A DNA stretch of 64,000 nucleotides from NCBI GenBank assembly GCA_033782935.1, contig JAWQEG010000166.1:1826001-1890000 (forward strand). The letters run 5' to 3'. Origin of the DNA: Petrolisthes cinctipes. Taxonomy: Eukaryota > Arthropoda > Malacostraca > Decapoda > Porcellanidae. The translations under genes and the position numbers were made by a program. Shown in pieces: positions 1-13,930 of the stretch. The notes beneath the pieces are model-generated. The model had not been told where the DNA came from. It saw only the letters and a program-made list of their open reading frames with translations, and did not search any database. Every line of letters begins with the position of its first letter. The first letter of the stretch is position 1.

Positions 1-1485
1 AAATATTCTAGCACTGAGTAGGCATGTTCAGATTGCTTCTGGGACCCCAAAATATTGAATTTTCGGGTGTTTTGAGCCTGAATTTGAGATATAAACGGGT
101 ACAGAAGATACATGCACATATTGACTTTGGGCACCAAAAATATCGATTTTCAGCATGTTTTGGGCCTGAATTTTGAAAATACTCTAACACGGAGTAGGGA
201 TGTATAGATCGCTTCTGGGACCCCAAAATATCGAATTTTCGGGTGTTTAGGGCCAGAATTTGAGATATAAACGGGTACAGAAGATGCATGCACATATCGA
301 CTTTTGGGCACCTAAAAGATCGATTTTCAGTATGTTTTTGGCCTGTATTTTGAAAATACTCTAACACGGAGTAGGCATGTACAGATACCTTCTGGGACCT
401 CTAAATATCGTATTTTCGGGTGTTTTGGGACTGAATTTGAGATATCGATTTTTTGGCACCTAAAATGTCGATTTTTAGCATGTTTTTAGCCTATATTTTG
501 AAAATATTCTAGCACTGAGTACAGATTGCTTCTGGGACCCCAAAATATTGAATTTTCGGGTGTTTTGAGCCTGAATTTGAGATATAAACGGGTACAGAAG
601 ATACATGCACATATTGACTTTGGGCACCAAAAATATCGATTTTCAGCATGTTTTGGGCCTGAATTTTGAAAATACTCTAACACGGAGTAGGCATGTACAG
701 ATCGCTTCTGGGACCCCAAAATATCGAATTTTCGGGTGTTTAGGGCCAGAATTTGAGATATAAACGGGTACAGAAGATGCATGCACATATCGACTTTTGT
801 GCACCTAAAAGATCGATTTTCAGTATGTTTTTGGCCTGTATTTTGAAAATACTTTAACACGGAGTAGGCATGTACAGATACCTTCTGGGACCTCTAAATA
901 TCGATTTTTCTGGTGTTTTGGGACTGAATTTGAGATATCGATTTTTTGGCACCTAAAATGTCGATTTTTAGCATGTTTTTAGCCTATATTTTGAAAATAT
1001 TCTAGCACTGTGTAGGCATGTACAGATTGCTTCTGGGACCCCAAAATATTGAATTTTCGGGTGTTTTGAGCCTGAATTTGAGATATAAACGGGTACAGAA
1101 GATACATGCACATATTGACTTTGGGCATCTAAAATATCGATTTTCAGCATGTTTTGGGCCTGTATTTTGAAAATACTCTAACACTGTACAGATTGCTTCT
1201 GGGACCCCAAAATATTGAATTTTCGGGTGTTTTGAGCCTGAATTTAAGATATAAACGGGTACTGAAGATGCATGCACATATCGACTTTTGTGCACCTAAA
1301 AGATCGATTTTCAGTATGTTTTGAGCATGTATTTTGAAAATACTCTAACACGGAGTAGGCATGTACAGATCGCTTCTGGGACCCCTAAATATCGAATTTT
1401 CGGGTGTTTTGGGACTGAATTTGAGATATCGACTTTTTGGCACCTAAAAGATCGATTTTTAGCATGTTTTTAGGCTATATTTTGA
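1..1485. repeat. Block a, copy 1: three HOR units (501+493+491)
   Basis: Units start at 1, 502 and 995. The second unit has an 8-bp deletion in the A head ('ctgagtacag', about 515). The third has a 10-bp deletion in the B head ('aacactgtacag', about 1180-1191). Private variants 'actttaacacgg' and 'atcgatttttctgg' recur 1485 bp downstream. Confidence 0.9.
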
Positions 1486-2970
1486 AAACATTCTAGCACT
1501 GAGATGGCATGTACAGATTGCTTCTGGGACCCGAAAATATTGAATTTTCGGGTGTTTTGAGCCTGAATTTGAGATATAAACGGGTACAGAAGATACATGC
1601 ACATATTGACTTTGGGCACCAAAAATATCGATTTTCAGCATGTTTTGGTCCTGAATTTTGAAAATACTCTAACACGGAGTAGGGATGTATAGATCGCTTC
1701 TGGGACCCCAAAATATCGAATTTTCGGGTGTTTAGGGCCAGAATTTGAGATATAAACGGGTACAGAAGATGCATGCACATATCGACTTTTGGGCACCTAA
1801 AAGATCGATTTTCAGTATGTTTTTGGCCTGTATTTTGAAAATACTCTAACACGGAGTAGGCATGTACAGATACCTTCTGGGACCTCTAAATATCGTATTT
1901 TCGGGTGTTTTGGGACTGAATTTGAGATATCGATTTTTTGGCACCTAAAATGTCGATTTTTAGCATGTTTTTAGCCTATATTTTGAAAATATTCTAGCAC
2001 TGAGTACAGATTGCTTCTGGGACCCCAAAATATTGAATTTTCGGGTGTTTTGAGCCTGAATTTGAGATATAAACGGGTACAGAAGATACATGCACATATT
2101 GACTTTGGGCACCAAAAATATCGATTTTCAGCATGTTTTGGGCCTGAATTTTGAAAATACTCTAACACGGAGTAGGCATGTACAGATCGCTTCTGGGACC
2201 CCAAAATATCGAATTTTCGGGTGTTTAGGGCCAGAATTTGAGATATAAACGGGTACAGAAGATGCATGCACATATCGACTTTTGTGCACCTAAAAGATCG
2301 ATTTTCAGTATGTTTTTGGCCTGTATTTTGAAAATACTTTAACACGGAGTAGGCATGTACAGATACCTTCTGGGACCTCTAAATATCGATTTTTCTGGTG
2401 TTTTGGGACTGAATTTGAGATATCGATTTTTTGGCACCTAAAATGTCGATTTTTAGCATGTTTTTAGCCTATATTTTGAAAATATTCTAGCACTGTGTAG
2501 GCATGTACAGATTGCTTCTGGGACCCCAAAATATTGAATTTTCGGGTGTTTTGAGCCTGAATTTGAGATATAAACGGGTACAGAAGATACATGCACATAT
2601 TGACTTTGGGCATCTAAAATATCGATTTTCAGCATGTTTTGGGCCTGTATTTTGAAAATACTCTAACACTGTACAGATTGCTTCTGGGACCCCAAAATAT
2701 TGAATTTTCGGGTGTTTTGAGCCTGAATTTAAGATATAAACGGGTACTGAAGATGCATGCACATATCGACTTTTGTGCACCTAAAAGATCGATTTTCAGT
2801 ATGTTTTGAGCATGTATTTTGAAAATACTCTAACACGGAGTAGGCATGTACAGATCGCTTCTGGGACCCCTAAATATCGAATTTTCGGGTGTTTTGGGAC
2901 TGAATTTGAGATATCGACTTTTTGGCACCTAAAAGATCGATTTTTAGCATGTTTTTAGGCTATATTTTGA
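1486..2970. repeat. Block a, copy 2 (1485-bp tandem duplicate)
   Basis: Unit starts 1486, 1987 and 2480 are each 1485 bp from block a copy 1, with the same 501, 493, 491 order and the same private variants. Its first A head reads 'aaacattctagcactgagat', a form also found at 2971 and 7954. Confidence 0.9.
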
Positions 2971-3471
2971 AAACATTCTAGCACTGAGATGGCATGTACA
3001 GATTGCTTCTGGGACCCGAAAATATTGAATTTTCGGGTGTTTTGAGCCTGAATTTGAGATATAAACGGGTACAGAAGATACATGCACATATTGACTTTGG
3101 GCACCAAAAATATCGATTTTCAGCATGTTTTGGTCCTGAATTTTGAAAATACTCTAACACGGAGTAGGGATGTATAGATCGCTTCTGGGACCCCAAAATA
3201 TCGAATTTTCGGGTGTTTAGGGCCAGAATTTGAGATATAAACGGGTACAGAAGATGCATGCACATATCGACTTTTGGGCACCTAAAAGATCGATTTTCAG
3301 TATGTTTTTGGCCTGTATTTTGAAAATACTCTAACACGGAGTAGGCATGTACAGATACCTTCTGGGACCTCTAAATATCGAATTTTCGGGTGTTTTGGGA
3401 CTGAATTTGAGATATCGACTTTTTGGCACCTAAAAGATCGATTTTTAGCATGTTTTTAGCCTATATTTTGA

Positions 3472-3640
3472 AAATATTCTAGCACTGAGTACAGATTGCT
3501 TCTGGGACCCCAAAATATTGAATTTTCGGGTGTTTTGAGCCTGAATTTGAGATATAAAAGGGTACTGAAGATGCATGCACATATCGACTTTTGTGCACCT
3601 AAAAGATCGATTTTTAGCTTGTTTTTAGCCTATATTTTGA
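3472..3640. repeat. 169-bp single-monomer unit (A head, B body, C tail)
   Basis: The unit starts with an A head bearing the 8-bp deletion, continues with B2 features ('gtactgaag', 'cttttgtgcacc') and ends with C features ('tttttagcttgtttttagcc'). Its length is 177 minus 8. It is an HOR collapsed to one hybrid monomer. Confidence 0.85.
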
Positions 3641-4141
3641 AAATATTCTAGCACTGAGTAGGCATGTACATATTGCTTCTGGGACCCCAAAATATTGAAT
3701 TTTCGGGTGTTTTGAGCCTGAATTTGAGATATAAACGGGTACAGAAGATACATGCACATATTGACTTTGGGCACCAAAAATATCGATTTTCAGCATGTTT
3801 TGGGCCTGAATTTTGAAAATGCTCTAACTCGGAGTAGGCATGTACAGATCGCTTCTGGGACCCCAAAATATCGAATTTTCGGGTGTTTAGGGCCAGAATT
3901 TGAGATATAAACGGGTACAGAAGATGCATGCACATATCGACTTTTGGGCACCTAAAAGATCGATTTTTAGTATGTTTTTGGCCTGTATTTTGAAAATACT
4001 CTAACACGGAGTAGGCATGTACAGATACCTTCTGGGACCTCTAAATATCGAATTTTCGGGTGTTTTGGGACTGAATTTGAGATATCGATTTTTTGGCACC
4101 TAAAATGTCGATTTTTAGCATGTTTTTAGCCTATATTTTGA

Positions 4142-4791
4142 AAATATTCTATCACTGTGTAGGCATGTACAGATTGCTTCTGGGACCCCAAAATATTGAA
4201 TTTTCGGGTGTTTTGAGCCTGAATTTGAGATATAAACGGGTACTGAAGATGCATGCACATATCTACTTTTGTGCATCTAAAAGATCGATTTTCAGTATGT
4301 TTTGAGCATGTATTTTGAAAATACTCTAACACGGAGTAGGCATGTACAGATCGCTTCTGGGACCCCTAAATATCGAATTTTCGGGTGTTTTGGGACTGAA
4401 TTTTAGATATCGACTTTTTGGCACCTAAAAGATAGATTTTTAGCATGTTTTTAGGCTATATTTTGAAAATATTCTAGCACTGAGTAGGCATGTACAGATT
4501 GCTTCTGGGACCCCAAAATATCGAATTTTCGGGTGTTTTGAGCCTGAATTTGAGATATAAACGGGTACTGAAGATACATGCACATATCGACTTTTGTGCA
4601 CCTAAAAGATCTATTTTCAGTATGTTTTGAGCATGTATTTTGAAAATACTCTAACACGGAGTAGGCATGTACAGATCGCTTCTGGGACCCCTAAATATCG
4701 AATTTTCGGGTGTATTAGGACTGAATTTGAGATATCGACTTTTTGGCACCTAAAAGATCGATTTTTAGCATGTTTTTAGCCTATATTTTGA
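4142..4791. repeat. Two successive 325-bp dimer units (A/B hybrid + C2)
   Basis: Units 4142-4466 and 4467-4791 each start with an A head and continue as B2, then C2. Each is exactly 176 bp short of a trimer, as expected from unequal exchange between A and B at the same phase. The first carries 'atctacttttgtgcatc'. Confidence 0.85.
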
Positions 4792-5292
4792 AAATATTCT
4801 AGCACTGAGTAGGCATGTACAGATTGCTTCTGGGACCCCAAAATATTGAATTTTCTGGTGTTTTGAGCCTGAATTTGAGATATAAACGGGTACAGAAGAT
4901 ACATGCACATATTGACTTTGGGCACCAAAAATATCGATTTTCAGCATGTTTTGGACCTGAATTTTGAAAATACTCTAACACGGAGTAGGCATGTACAGAT
5001 CGCTTCTGGGACCCCAAAATATCGAATTTTCGGGTGTTTAGGGCCAGAATTTGAGATATAAACGGGTACAGAAAATGCATGCACATATCGACTTTTGTGC
5101 ACCTAAAAGATCGATTTTCAGTATGTTTTTTGCCTGTTTTTTGAAAATACTCTAACAAGGAGTAGGCTTGTACAGATACCTTCTGGGACCTCTAAATATC
5201 GAATTTTCGGGTGTTTTGGGACTGAATTTGATATATCGATTTTTTGGCACCTAAAATGTCGATTTTTAGCATGTTTTTAGCCTATATTTTGA

Positions 5293-5959
5293 AAATATTC
5301 TAGCACTGTGTAGGCATGTACAGATTGCTTCTGGGACCCCAAAATATTGAATTTTCGGGTGTTTTGAGCCTGAATTTGAGATATAAACGGGTACAGAAGA
5401 TACATGCACATATTGACTTTGGGCATCTAAAATATCGATTTTCAGCATGTTTTGGGCCTGTATTTTGAAAATACTCTAACACTGTACAGATTGCTTCTGG
5501 GACCCCAAAATATTGAATTTTCTGGTGTTTTGAGCCTGAATTTGAGATATAAACGGGTACAGAAGATACATGCACATATTGACTTTGGGCACCAAAAATA
5601 TCGATTTTCAGCATGTTTTGGACCTGAATTTTGAAAATACTCTAACACGGAGTAGGCATGTACAGATCGCTTCTGGGACCCCAAAATATCGAATTTTCGG
5701 GTGTTTAGGGCCAGAATTTGAGATATAAACGGGTACAGAAAATGCATGCACATATCGACTTTTGTGCACCTAAAAGATCGATTTTCAGTATGTTTTTTGC
5801 CTGTTTTTTGAAAATACTCTAACAAGGAGTAGGCTTGTACAGATACCTTCTGGGACCTCTAAATATCGAATTTTCGGGTGTTTTGGGACTGAATTTGATA
5901 TATCGATTTTTTGGCACATAAAATGTCGATTTTTAGCATGTTTTTAGCCTATATTTTGA
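5293..5959. repeat. 667-bp four-monomer unit (A2, A with 10-bp deletion, B1, C1)
   Basis: An A2 monomer is followed by an A-type monomer whose B-like head has the 10-bp deletion ('aacactgtacag'), then B1 and C1: 176+166+177+148. The second A shares 'ttttctggtg' and 'gttttggacctg' with the preceding unit at 4792, so the extra monomer probably came from that neighbour. Confidence 0.82.
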
Positions 5960-8454
5960 AAATATTCTAGCACTGTGTAGGCATGTACAGATTGCTTCTG
6001 GGACCCCAAAATATTGAATTTTCGGGTGTTTTGAGCCTGAATTTGAGATATAAACGGGTACAGAAGATACATGCACATATTGACTTTGGGCACCAAAAAT
6101 ATCGATTTTCAGCATGTTTTGGGCCTGAATTTTGAAAATACTCTAACACGGAGTAGGGATGTATAGATCGCTTCTGGGACCCCAAAATATCGAATTTTCG
6201 GGTGTTTAGGGCCAGAATTTGAGATATAAACGGGTACAGAAGATGCATGCACATATCGACTTTTGGGCACCTAAAAGATCGATTTTCAGTATGTTTTTGG
6301 CCTGTATTTTGAAAATACTCTAACACGGAGTAGGCATGTACAGATACCTTCTGGGACCTCTAAATATCGTATTTTCCGGTGTTTTGGGACTGAATTTGAG
6401 ATATCGATTTTTTGGCACCTAAAATGTCGATTTTTAGCATGTTTTTAGCCTATATTTTGAAAATATTCTAGCACTGTCTAGGCATGTACAGATTGCTTCT
6501 GGGACCCCAAAATATTGAATTTTCGGGTGTTTTGAGCCTGAATTTGAGATATAAACGGGTACAGAAGATACATGCACATATTGACTTTGGGCATCTAAAA
6601 TATCGATTTTCAGCATGTTTTGGGCCTGTATTTTGAAAATACTCTAACACTGTACAGATTGCTTCTGGGACCCCAAAATATTGAATTTTCGGGTGTTTTG
6701 AGCCTGAATTTAAGATATAAACGGGTACTGAAGATGCATGCACATATCGACTTTTGTGCACCTAAAAGATCGATTTTCAGTATGTTTTGAGCATGTATTT
6801 TGAAAATACTCTAACACGGAGTAGGCATGTACAGATCGCTTCTGGGACCCCTAAATATCGAATTTTCGGGTGTTTTGGGACTGAATTTGAGATATCGACT
6901 TTTTGGCACCTAAAAGATCGATTTTTAGCATGTTTTTAGCCTATATTTTGAAAATATTCTAGCACTGAGTAGGCATGTACAGATTGCTTCTGGGACCCCA
7001 AAATATTGAATTTTCGGGTGTTTTGAGCCTGAATTTGAGATATAAACGGGTACAGAAGATACATGCACATATTGACTTTGGGCACCAAAAATATCGATTT
7101 TCAGCATGTTTTGGGCCTGAATTTTGAAAATACTCTAACACGGAGTAGGCATGTACAGATCGCTTCTGGGACCCCAAAATATCGAATTTTCGGGTGTTTA
7201 GGGCCAGAATCTGAGATATAAACGGGTACAGAAGATGCATACACATATCGACTTTTGGGCACCTAAAAAATCGATTTTCAGTATGTTTTTGGCCTGTATT
7301 TTGAAAATACTCTAACACGGAGTAGGCATGTACAGATACCTTCTGGGACCTCTAAATATCGAATTTTCGGGTGTTTTGGGACTGAATTTGAGATATCGAT
7401 TTTTTGTCACCTAAAATGTCGATTTTTAGCATGTTTTTAGCCTATATTTTGAAAATATTCTAGCACTGTGTAGGCATGTACAGATTGCTTCTGGGACCCC
7501 AAAATATTGAATTTTAGGGTGTTTTGAGCCTGAATTTGAGATATAAACGGGTACAGAAGATACATGCACATATTGACTTTGGGCATCTAAAATATCGATT
7601 TTCAGCATGTTTTGGGCCTGTATTTTGAAAATACTCTAACACTGAGTAGGCATGTACAGATTGCTTCTAGGACCCCAAAATATTGAATTTTCAGGTGTTT
7701 TGAGCCTGAATTTGAGATATAAACGGGTACTGAAGATGCATGCACATATCGACTTTTGTGCACCTAAAAGATCGATTTTCAGTATGTTTTGAGCATGTAT
7801 TTTGAAAATACTTTAACACGGAGTAGGCATGTACAGATCGCTTCTGGGACCCCTAAATATCGAATTTTCAGGTGTTTTGGGACTGAATTTGAGATATCGA
7901 CTTTTTGGCACCTAAAAGATCGATTTTTATCATGTTTTTAGGCTATATTTTGAAAACATTCTAGCACTGAGATGGCATGTACAGATTGCTTCTGGGACCC
8001 GAAAATATTGAATTTTCGGGTGTTTTGAGCCTGAATTTGAGATATAAACGGGTACAGAAGATACATGCACATATTGACTTTGGGCACCAAAAATATCGAT
8101 TTTCAGCATGTTTTGGTCCTGAATTTTGAAAATACTCTAACACGGAGTAGGGATGTATAGATCGCTTCTGGGACCCCAAAATATCGAATTTTCGGGTGTT
8201 TAGGGCCAGAATTTGAGATATAAACGGGTACAGAAGATGCATGCACATATCGACTTTTGGGCACCTAAAAGATCGATTTTCAGTATGTTTTTGGCCTGTA
8301 TTTTGAAAATACTCTAACACGGAGTAGGCATGTACAGATACCTTCTGGGACCTCTAAATATCGAATTTTCGGGTGTTTTGGGACTGAATTTGAGATATCG
8401 ACTTTTTGGCACCTAAAAGATCGATTTTTAGCATGTTTTTAGCCTATATTTTGA

Positions 8455-8623
8455 AAATATTCTAGCACTGAGTACAGATTGCTTCTGGGACCCCAAAATA
8501 TTGAATTTTCGGGTGTTTTGAGCCTGAATTTGAGATATAAACGGGTACTGAAGATGCATGCACATATCGACTTTTGTGCACCTAAAAGATCGATTTTTAG
8601 CTTGTTTTTAGCCTATATTTTGA
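8455..8623. repeat. 169-bp single-monomer unit, duplicate of the one at 3472
   Basis: Same hybrid structure and same private 'tagcttgttttt' 4983 bp downstream. One difference seen is 'ataaacggg' here against 'ataaaaggg' at 3472, so a substitution occurred in one copy after duplication. Confidence 0.85.
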
Positions 8624-9124
8624 AAATATTCTAGCACTGAGTAGGCATGTACAGATTGCTTCTGGGACCCCAAAATATTGAATTTTCGGGTGTTTTGAGC
8701 CTGAATTTGAGATATAAACGGGTACAGAAGATACATGCACATATTGACTTTGGGCACCAAAAATATCGATTTTCAGCATGTTTTGGGCCTGAATTTTGAA
8801 AATGCTCTAACACGGAGTAGGCATGTACAGATCGCTTCTGGGACCCCAAAATATCGAATTTTCGGGTGTTTAGGGCCAGAATTTGAGATATAAACGGGTA
8901 CAGAAGATGCATGCACATATCGACTTTTGGGCACCTAAAAGATCGATTTTTAGTATGTTTTTGGCCTGTATTTTGAAAATACTCTAACACGGAGTAGGCA
9001 TGTACAGATACCTTCTGGGACCTCTAAATATCGAATTTTCGGGTGTTTTGGGACTGAATTTGAGATATCGATTTTTTGGCACCTAAAATGTCGATTTTTA
9101 GCATGTTTTTAGCCTATATTTTGA

Positions 9125-9774
9125 AAATATTCTATCACTGTGTAGGCATGTACAGATTGCTTCTGGGACCCCAAAATATTGAATTTTCGGGTGTTTTGAG
9201 CCTGAATTTGAGATATAAACGGGTACTGAAGATGCATGCACATATCTACTTTTGTGCATCTAAAAGATCGATTTTCAGTATGTTTTGAGCATGTATTTTG
9301 AAAATACTCTAACACGGAGTAGGCATGTACAGATCGCTTCTGGGACCCCTAAATATCGAATTTTCGGGTGTTTTGGGACTGAATTTTAGATATCGACTTT
9401 TTGGCACCTAAAAGATAGATTTTTAGCATGTTTTTAGGCTATATTTTGATAATATTCTAGCACTGAGTAGGCATGTACAGATTGCTTCTGGGACCCCAAA
9501 ATATCGAATTTTCGGGTGTTTTGAGCCTGAATTTGAGATATAAACGGGTACTGAAGATACATGCACATATCGACTTTTGTGCACCTAAAAGATCTATTTT
9601 CAGTATGTTTTGAGCATGTATTTTGAAAATACTCTAACACGGAGTAGGCATGTACAGATCGCTTCTGGGACCCCTAAATATCGAATTTTCGGGTGTATTA
9701 GGACTGAATTTGAGATATCGACTTTTTGGCACCTAAAAGATCGATTTTTAGCATGTTTTTATCCTATATTTTGA
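9125..9774. repeat. Two successive 325-bp dimer units, duplicate of those at 4142
   Basis: Starts at 9125 and 9450 match 4142 and 4467 at offset 4983 and keep 'atctacttttgtgcatc' and 'aagatagattttt'. Confidence 0.85.
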
Positions 9775-10275
9775 AAATATTCTAGCACTGAGTAGGCATG
9801 TACAGATTGCTTCTGGGACCCCAAAATATTGAATTTTCTGGTGTTTTGAGCCTGAATTTGAGATATAAACGGGTACAGAAGATACATGCACATATTGACT
9901 TTGGGCACCAAAAATATCGATTTTCAGCATGTTTTGGACCTGAATTTTGAAAATACTCTAACACGGAGTAGGCATGTACAGATCGCTTCTGGGACCCCAA
10001 AATATCGAATTTTCGGGTGTTTAGGGCCAGAATTTGAGATATAAACGGGTACAGAAAATGCATGCACATATCGACTTTTGTGCACCTAAAAGATCGATTT
10101 TCAGTATGTTTTTTGCCTGTTTTTTGAAAATACTCTAACAAGGAGTAGGCTTGTACAGATACCTTCTGGGACCTCTAAATATCGAATTTTCGGGTGTTTT
10201 GGGACTGAATTTGATATATCGATTTTTTGGCACCTAAAATGTCGATTTTTAGCATGTTTTTAGCCTATATTTTGA

Positions 10276-10942
10276 AAATATTCTAGCACTGTGTAGGCAT
10301 GTACAGATTGCTTCTGGGACCCCAAAATATTGAATTTTCGGGTGTTTTGAGCCTGAATTTGAGATATAAACGGGTACAGAAGATACATGCACATATTGAC
10401 TTTGGGCATCTAAAATATCGATTTTCAGCATGTTTTGGGCCTGTATTTTGAAAATACTCTAACACTGTACAGATTGCTTCTGGGACCCCAAAATATTGAA
10501 TTTTCTGGTGTTTTGAGCCTGAATTTGAGATATAAACGGGTACAGAAGATACATGCACATATTGACTTTGGGCACCAAAAATATCGATTTTCAGCATGTT
10601 TTGGACCTGAATTTTGAAAATACTCTAACACGGAGTAGGCATGTACAGATCGCTTCTGGGACCCCAAAATATCGAATTTTCGGGTGTTTAGGGCCAGAAT
10701 TTGAGATATAAACGGGTACAGAAAATGCATGCACATATCGACTTTTGTGCACCTAAAAGATCGATTTTCAGTATGTTTTTTGCCTGTTTTTTGAAAATAC
10801 TCTAACAAGGAGTAGGCTTGTACAGATACCTTCTGGGACCTCTAAATATCGAATTTTCGGGTGTTTTGGGACTGAATTTGATATATCGATTTTTTGGCAC
10901 CTAAAATGTCGATTTTTAGCATGTTTTTAGCCTATATTTTGA
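10276..10942. repeat. 667-bp four-monomer unit, duplicate of the one at 5293
   Basis: Same four-monomer order and same private variants, 4983 bp downstream. Confidence 0.82.
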
Positions 10943-11443
10943 AAATATTCTAGCACTGTGTAGACATGTACAGATTGCTTCTGGGACCCCAAAATATTGA
11001 ATTTTCGGGTGTTTTGAGCCTGAATTTGAGATATAAACGGGTACAGAAGATACATGCACATATTGACTTTGGGCACCAAAAATATCGATTTTCAGCATGT
11101 TTTGGGCCTGAATTTTGAAAATACTCTAACACGGAGTAGGGATGTATAGATCGCTTCTGGGACCCCAAAATATCGAATTTTCGGGTGTTTAGGGCCAGAA
11201 TTTGAGATATAAACGGGTACAGAAGATGCATGCACATATCGACTTTTGGTCACCTAAAAGATCGATTTTCAGTATGTTTTTGGCCTGTATTTTGAAAATA
11301 CTCTAACACGGAGTAGGCATGTACAGATACCTTCTGGGACCTCTAAATATCGTATTTTCGGGTGTTTTGGGACTGAATTTGAGATATCGATTTTTTGGCA
11401 CCTAAAATGTCGATTTTTAGCATGTTTTTAGCCTATATTTTGA

Positions 11444-11936
11444 AAATATTCTAGCACTGAGTACAGATTGCTTCTGGGACCCCAAAATATTGAATTTTCG
11501 GGTGTTTTGAGCCTGAATTTGAGATATAAACGGGTACAGAAGATACATGCACATATTGACTTTGGGCACCAAAAATATCGATTTTCAGCATGTTTTGGGC
11601 CTGAATTTTGAAAATACTCTAACACGGAGTAGGCATGTACAGATCGCTTCTGGGACCCCAAAATATCGAATTTTCGGGTGTTTAGGGCCAGAATTTGAGA
11701 TATAAACGGGTACAGAAGATGCATGCACATATCGACTTTTGTGCACCTAAAAGATCGATTTTCAGTATGTTTTTGGCCTGTATTTTGAAAATACTTTAAC
11801 ACGGAGTAGGCATGTACAGATACCTTCTGGGACCTCTAAATATCGATTTTTCTGGTGTTTTGGGACTGAATTTGAGATATCGATTTTTTGGCACCTAAAA
11901 TGTCGATTTTTAGCATGTTTTTAGCCTATATTTTGA
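11444..11936. repeat. 493-bp unit inserted in block b copy 2
   Basis: This trimer has the A-head 8-bp deletion plus 'actttaacacgg' and 'atcgatttttctgg', the signature of the units at 502 and 1987. It interrupts the 4983-bp register between the block b copies. Transfer from the block a lineage by unequal exchange or conversion is inferred. Confidence 0.8.
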
Positions 11937-13429
11937 AAATATTCTAGCACTGTCTAGGCATGTACAGATTGCTTCTGGGACCCCAAAATATTGAATTTTC
12001 GGGTGTTTTGAGCCTGAATTTGAGATATAAACGGGTACAGAAGATACATGCACATATTGACTTTGGGCATCTAAAATATCGATTTTCAGCATGTTTTGGG
12101 CCTGTATTTTGAAAATACTCTAACACTGTACAGATTGCTTCTGGGACCCCAAAATATTGAATTTTCGGGTGTTTTGAGCCTGAATTTAAGATATAAACGG
12201 GTACTGAAGATGCATGCACATATCGACTTTTGTGCACCTAAAAGATCGATTTTCAGTATGTTTTGAGCATGTATTTTGAAAATACTCTAACACGGAGTAG
12301 GCATGTACAGATCGCTTCTGGGACCCCTAAATATCGAATTTTCGGGTGTTTTGGGACTGAATTTGAGATATCGACTTTTTGGCACCTAAAAGATCGATTT
12401 TTAGCATGTTTTTAGCCTATATTTTGAAAATATTCTAGCACTGAGTAGGCATGTACAGATTGCTTCTGGGACCCCAAAATATTGAATTTTCTGGTGTTTT
12501 GAGCCTGAATTTGAGATATAAACGGGTACAGAAGATACATGCACATATTGACTTTGGGCACCAAAAATATCGATTTTCAGCATGTTTTGGGCCTGAATTT
12601 TGAAAATACTCTAACACGGAGTAGGCATGTACAGATCGCTTCTGGGACCCCAAAATATCGAATTTTCGGTTGTTTAGGGCCAGAATTTGAGATATAAACG
12701 GGTACAGAAGATGCATACACATATCGACTTTTGGGCACCTAAAAAATCGATTTTCAGTATGTTTTTGGCCTGTATTTTGAAAATACTCTAACACGGAGTA
12801 GGCATGTACAGATACCTTCTGGGACCTCTAAATATCGAATTTTCGGGTGTTTTGGGACTGAATTTGAGATATCGATTTTTTGTCACCTAAAATGTCGATT
12901 TTTAGCATGTTTTTAGCCTATATTTTGAAAATATTCTAGCACTGTGTAGGCATGTACAGATTGCTTCTGGGACCCCAAAATATTGAATTTTAGGGTGTTT
13001 TGAGCCTGAATTTGAGATATAAACGGGTACAGAAGATACATGCACATATTGACTTTGGGCATCTAAAATATCGATTTTCAGCATGTTTTGGGCCTGTATT
13101 TTGAAAATACTCTAACACTGAGTAGGCATGTACAGATTGCTTCTAGGACCCCAAAATATTGAATTTTCAGGTGTTTTGAGCCTGAATTTGAGATATAAAC
13201 GGGTACTGAAGATGCATGCACATATCGACTTTTGTGCACCTAAAAGATCGATTTTCAGTATGTTTTGAGCATGTATTTTGAAAATACTTTAACACGGAGT
13301 AGGCATGTACAGATCGCTTCTGGGACCCCTAAATATCGAATTTTCGGGTGTTTTGGGACTGAATTTGAGATATCGACTTTTTGGCACCTAAAAGATCGAT
13401 TTTTAGCATGTTTTTAGCCTATATTATGA

Positions 13430-13930
13430 AAATATTCTAGCACTGAGTAGGCATGTACAGATTGCTTCTGGGACCCCAAAATATTGAGTTTTCGGGTGTT
13501 TTGAGCCTGAATTTGAGATATAAACGGGTACAGAAGATACATGCACATATTGACTTTGGGCACCAAAAATATCGATTTTCAGCATGTTTTGGGCCTGAAT
13601 TTTGAAAATACTTTAACACGGAGTAGGCGTGTAAAGATCGCTTCTGGGACCCCAAAATATCGAATTTTGGGGTGTTTAGGGCCAGAATTTGAGATATAAA
13701 CGGGTGCAGAAGATGCATGCACATATCGACTTTTGGGCACCTAAAAGATCGATTTTCAGTATGTTTTTGGCCTGTATTTTGAAATAAATCTAACACGTAG
13801 TAAGCATGTACAGATACCTTCTGGGACCTCTAAATATCGAATTTTCGGGAGTTTTGGGACTGAATTTGAGATATCGATTTTTTGGCACCTAAAATGTCGA
13901 TTTTTAGCATGTTTTTAGCCTATATTTTGA
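13430..13930. repeat. Divergent 501-bp trimer
   Basis: The structure is a normal A-B-C, but it holds an unusual number of private changes: 'attatgaaaatatt', 'attgagttttcggg', 'gcgtgtaaagatcg', 'ttttggggtg', 'gggtgcagaag', 'gaaataaatctaacacgtag', 'cgggagttttggg'. It has no close copy elsewhere in the window. Confidence 0.8.

Larger units (their letters stand above)
2971..7953. repeat. Block b, copy 1 (4983 bp)
   Basis: Unit lengths in order are 501, 169, 501, 325, 325, 501, 667, 501, 491, 501 and 501. The same series appears 4983 bp later, including the rare 169, 325 and 667 units. Its first unit is a partial third copy of block a. A 9-bp-scale variant set ('tctatcactg', 'aagatagattttt', 'gtgtattagg') is shared with copy 2. 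Confidence 0.88.
7954..13429. repeat. Block b, copy 2 (5476 bp, carrying one extra 493-bp unit)
   Basis: Offset 4983 from copy 1 holds from 7954 to about 11455. The 493-bp unit at 11444-11936 has no counterpart at that place in copy 1; its closest match is the unit at 502 and 1987. After it, offset 5476 (4983+493) holds to 13429. Small differences include 'gataatattctag' at about 9448. Confidence 0.86.

Noticed and set aside
8..367. Repeated minus-strand open frames of about 119 codons, one per HOR unit, looking like a multigene family
   Set aside because: Their spacing equals the satellite period, and frames end wherever a 176-bp monomer shifts phase. Single-base indels and monomer losses are freely tolerated, so there is no sign of selection for a reading frame.
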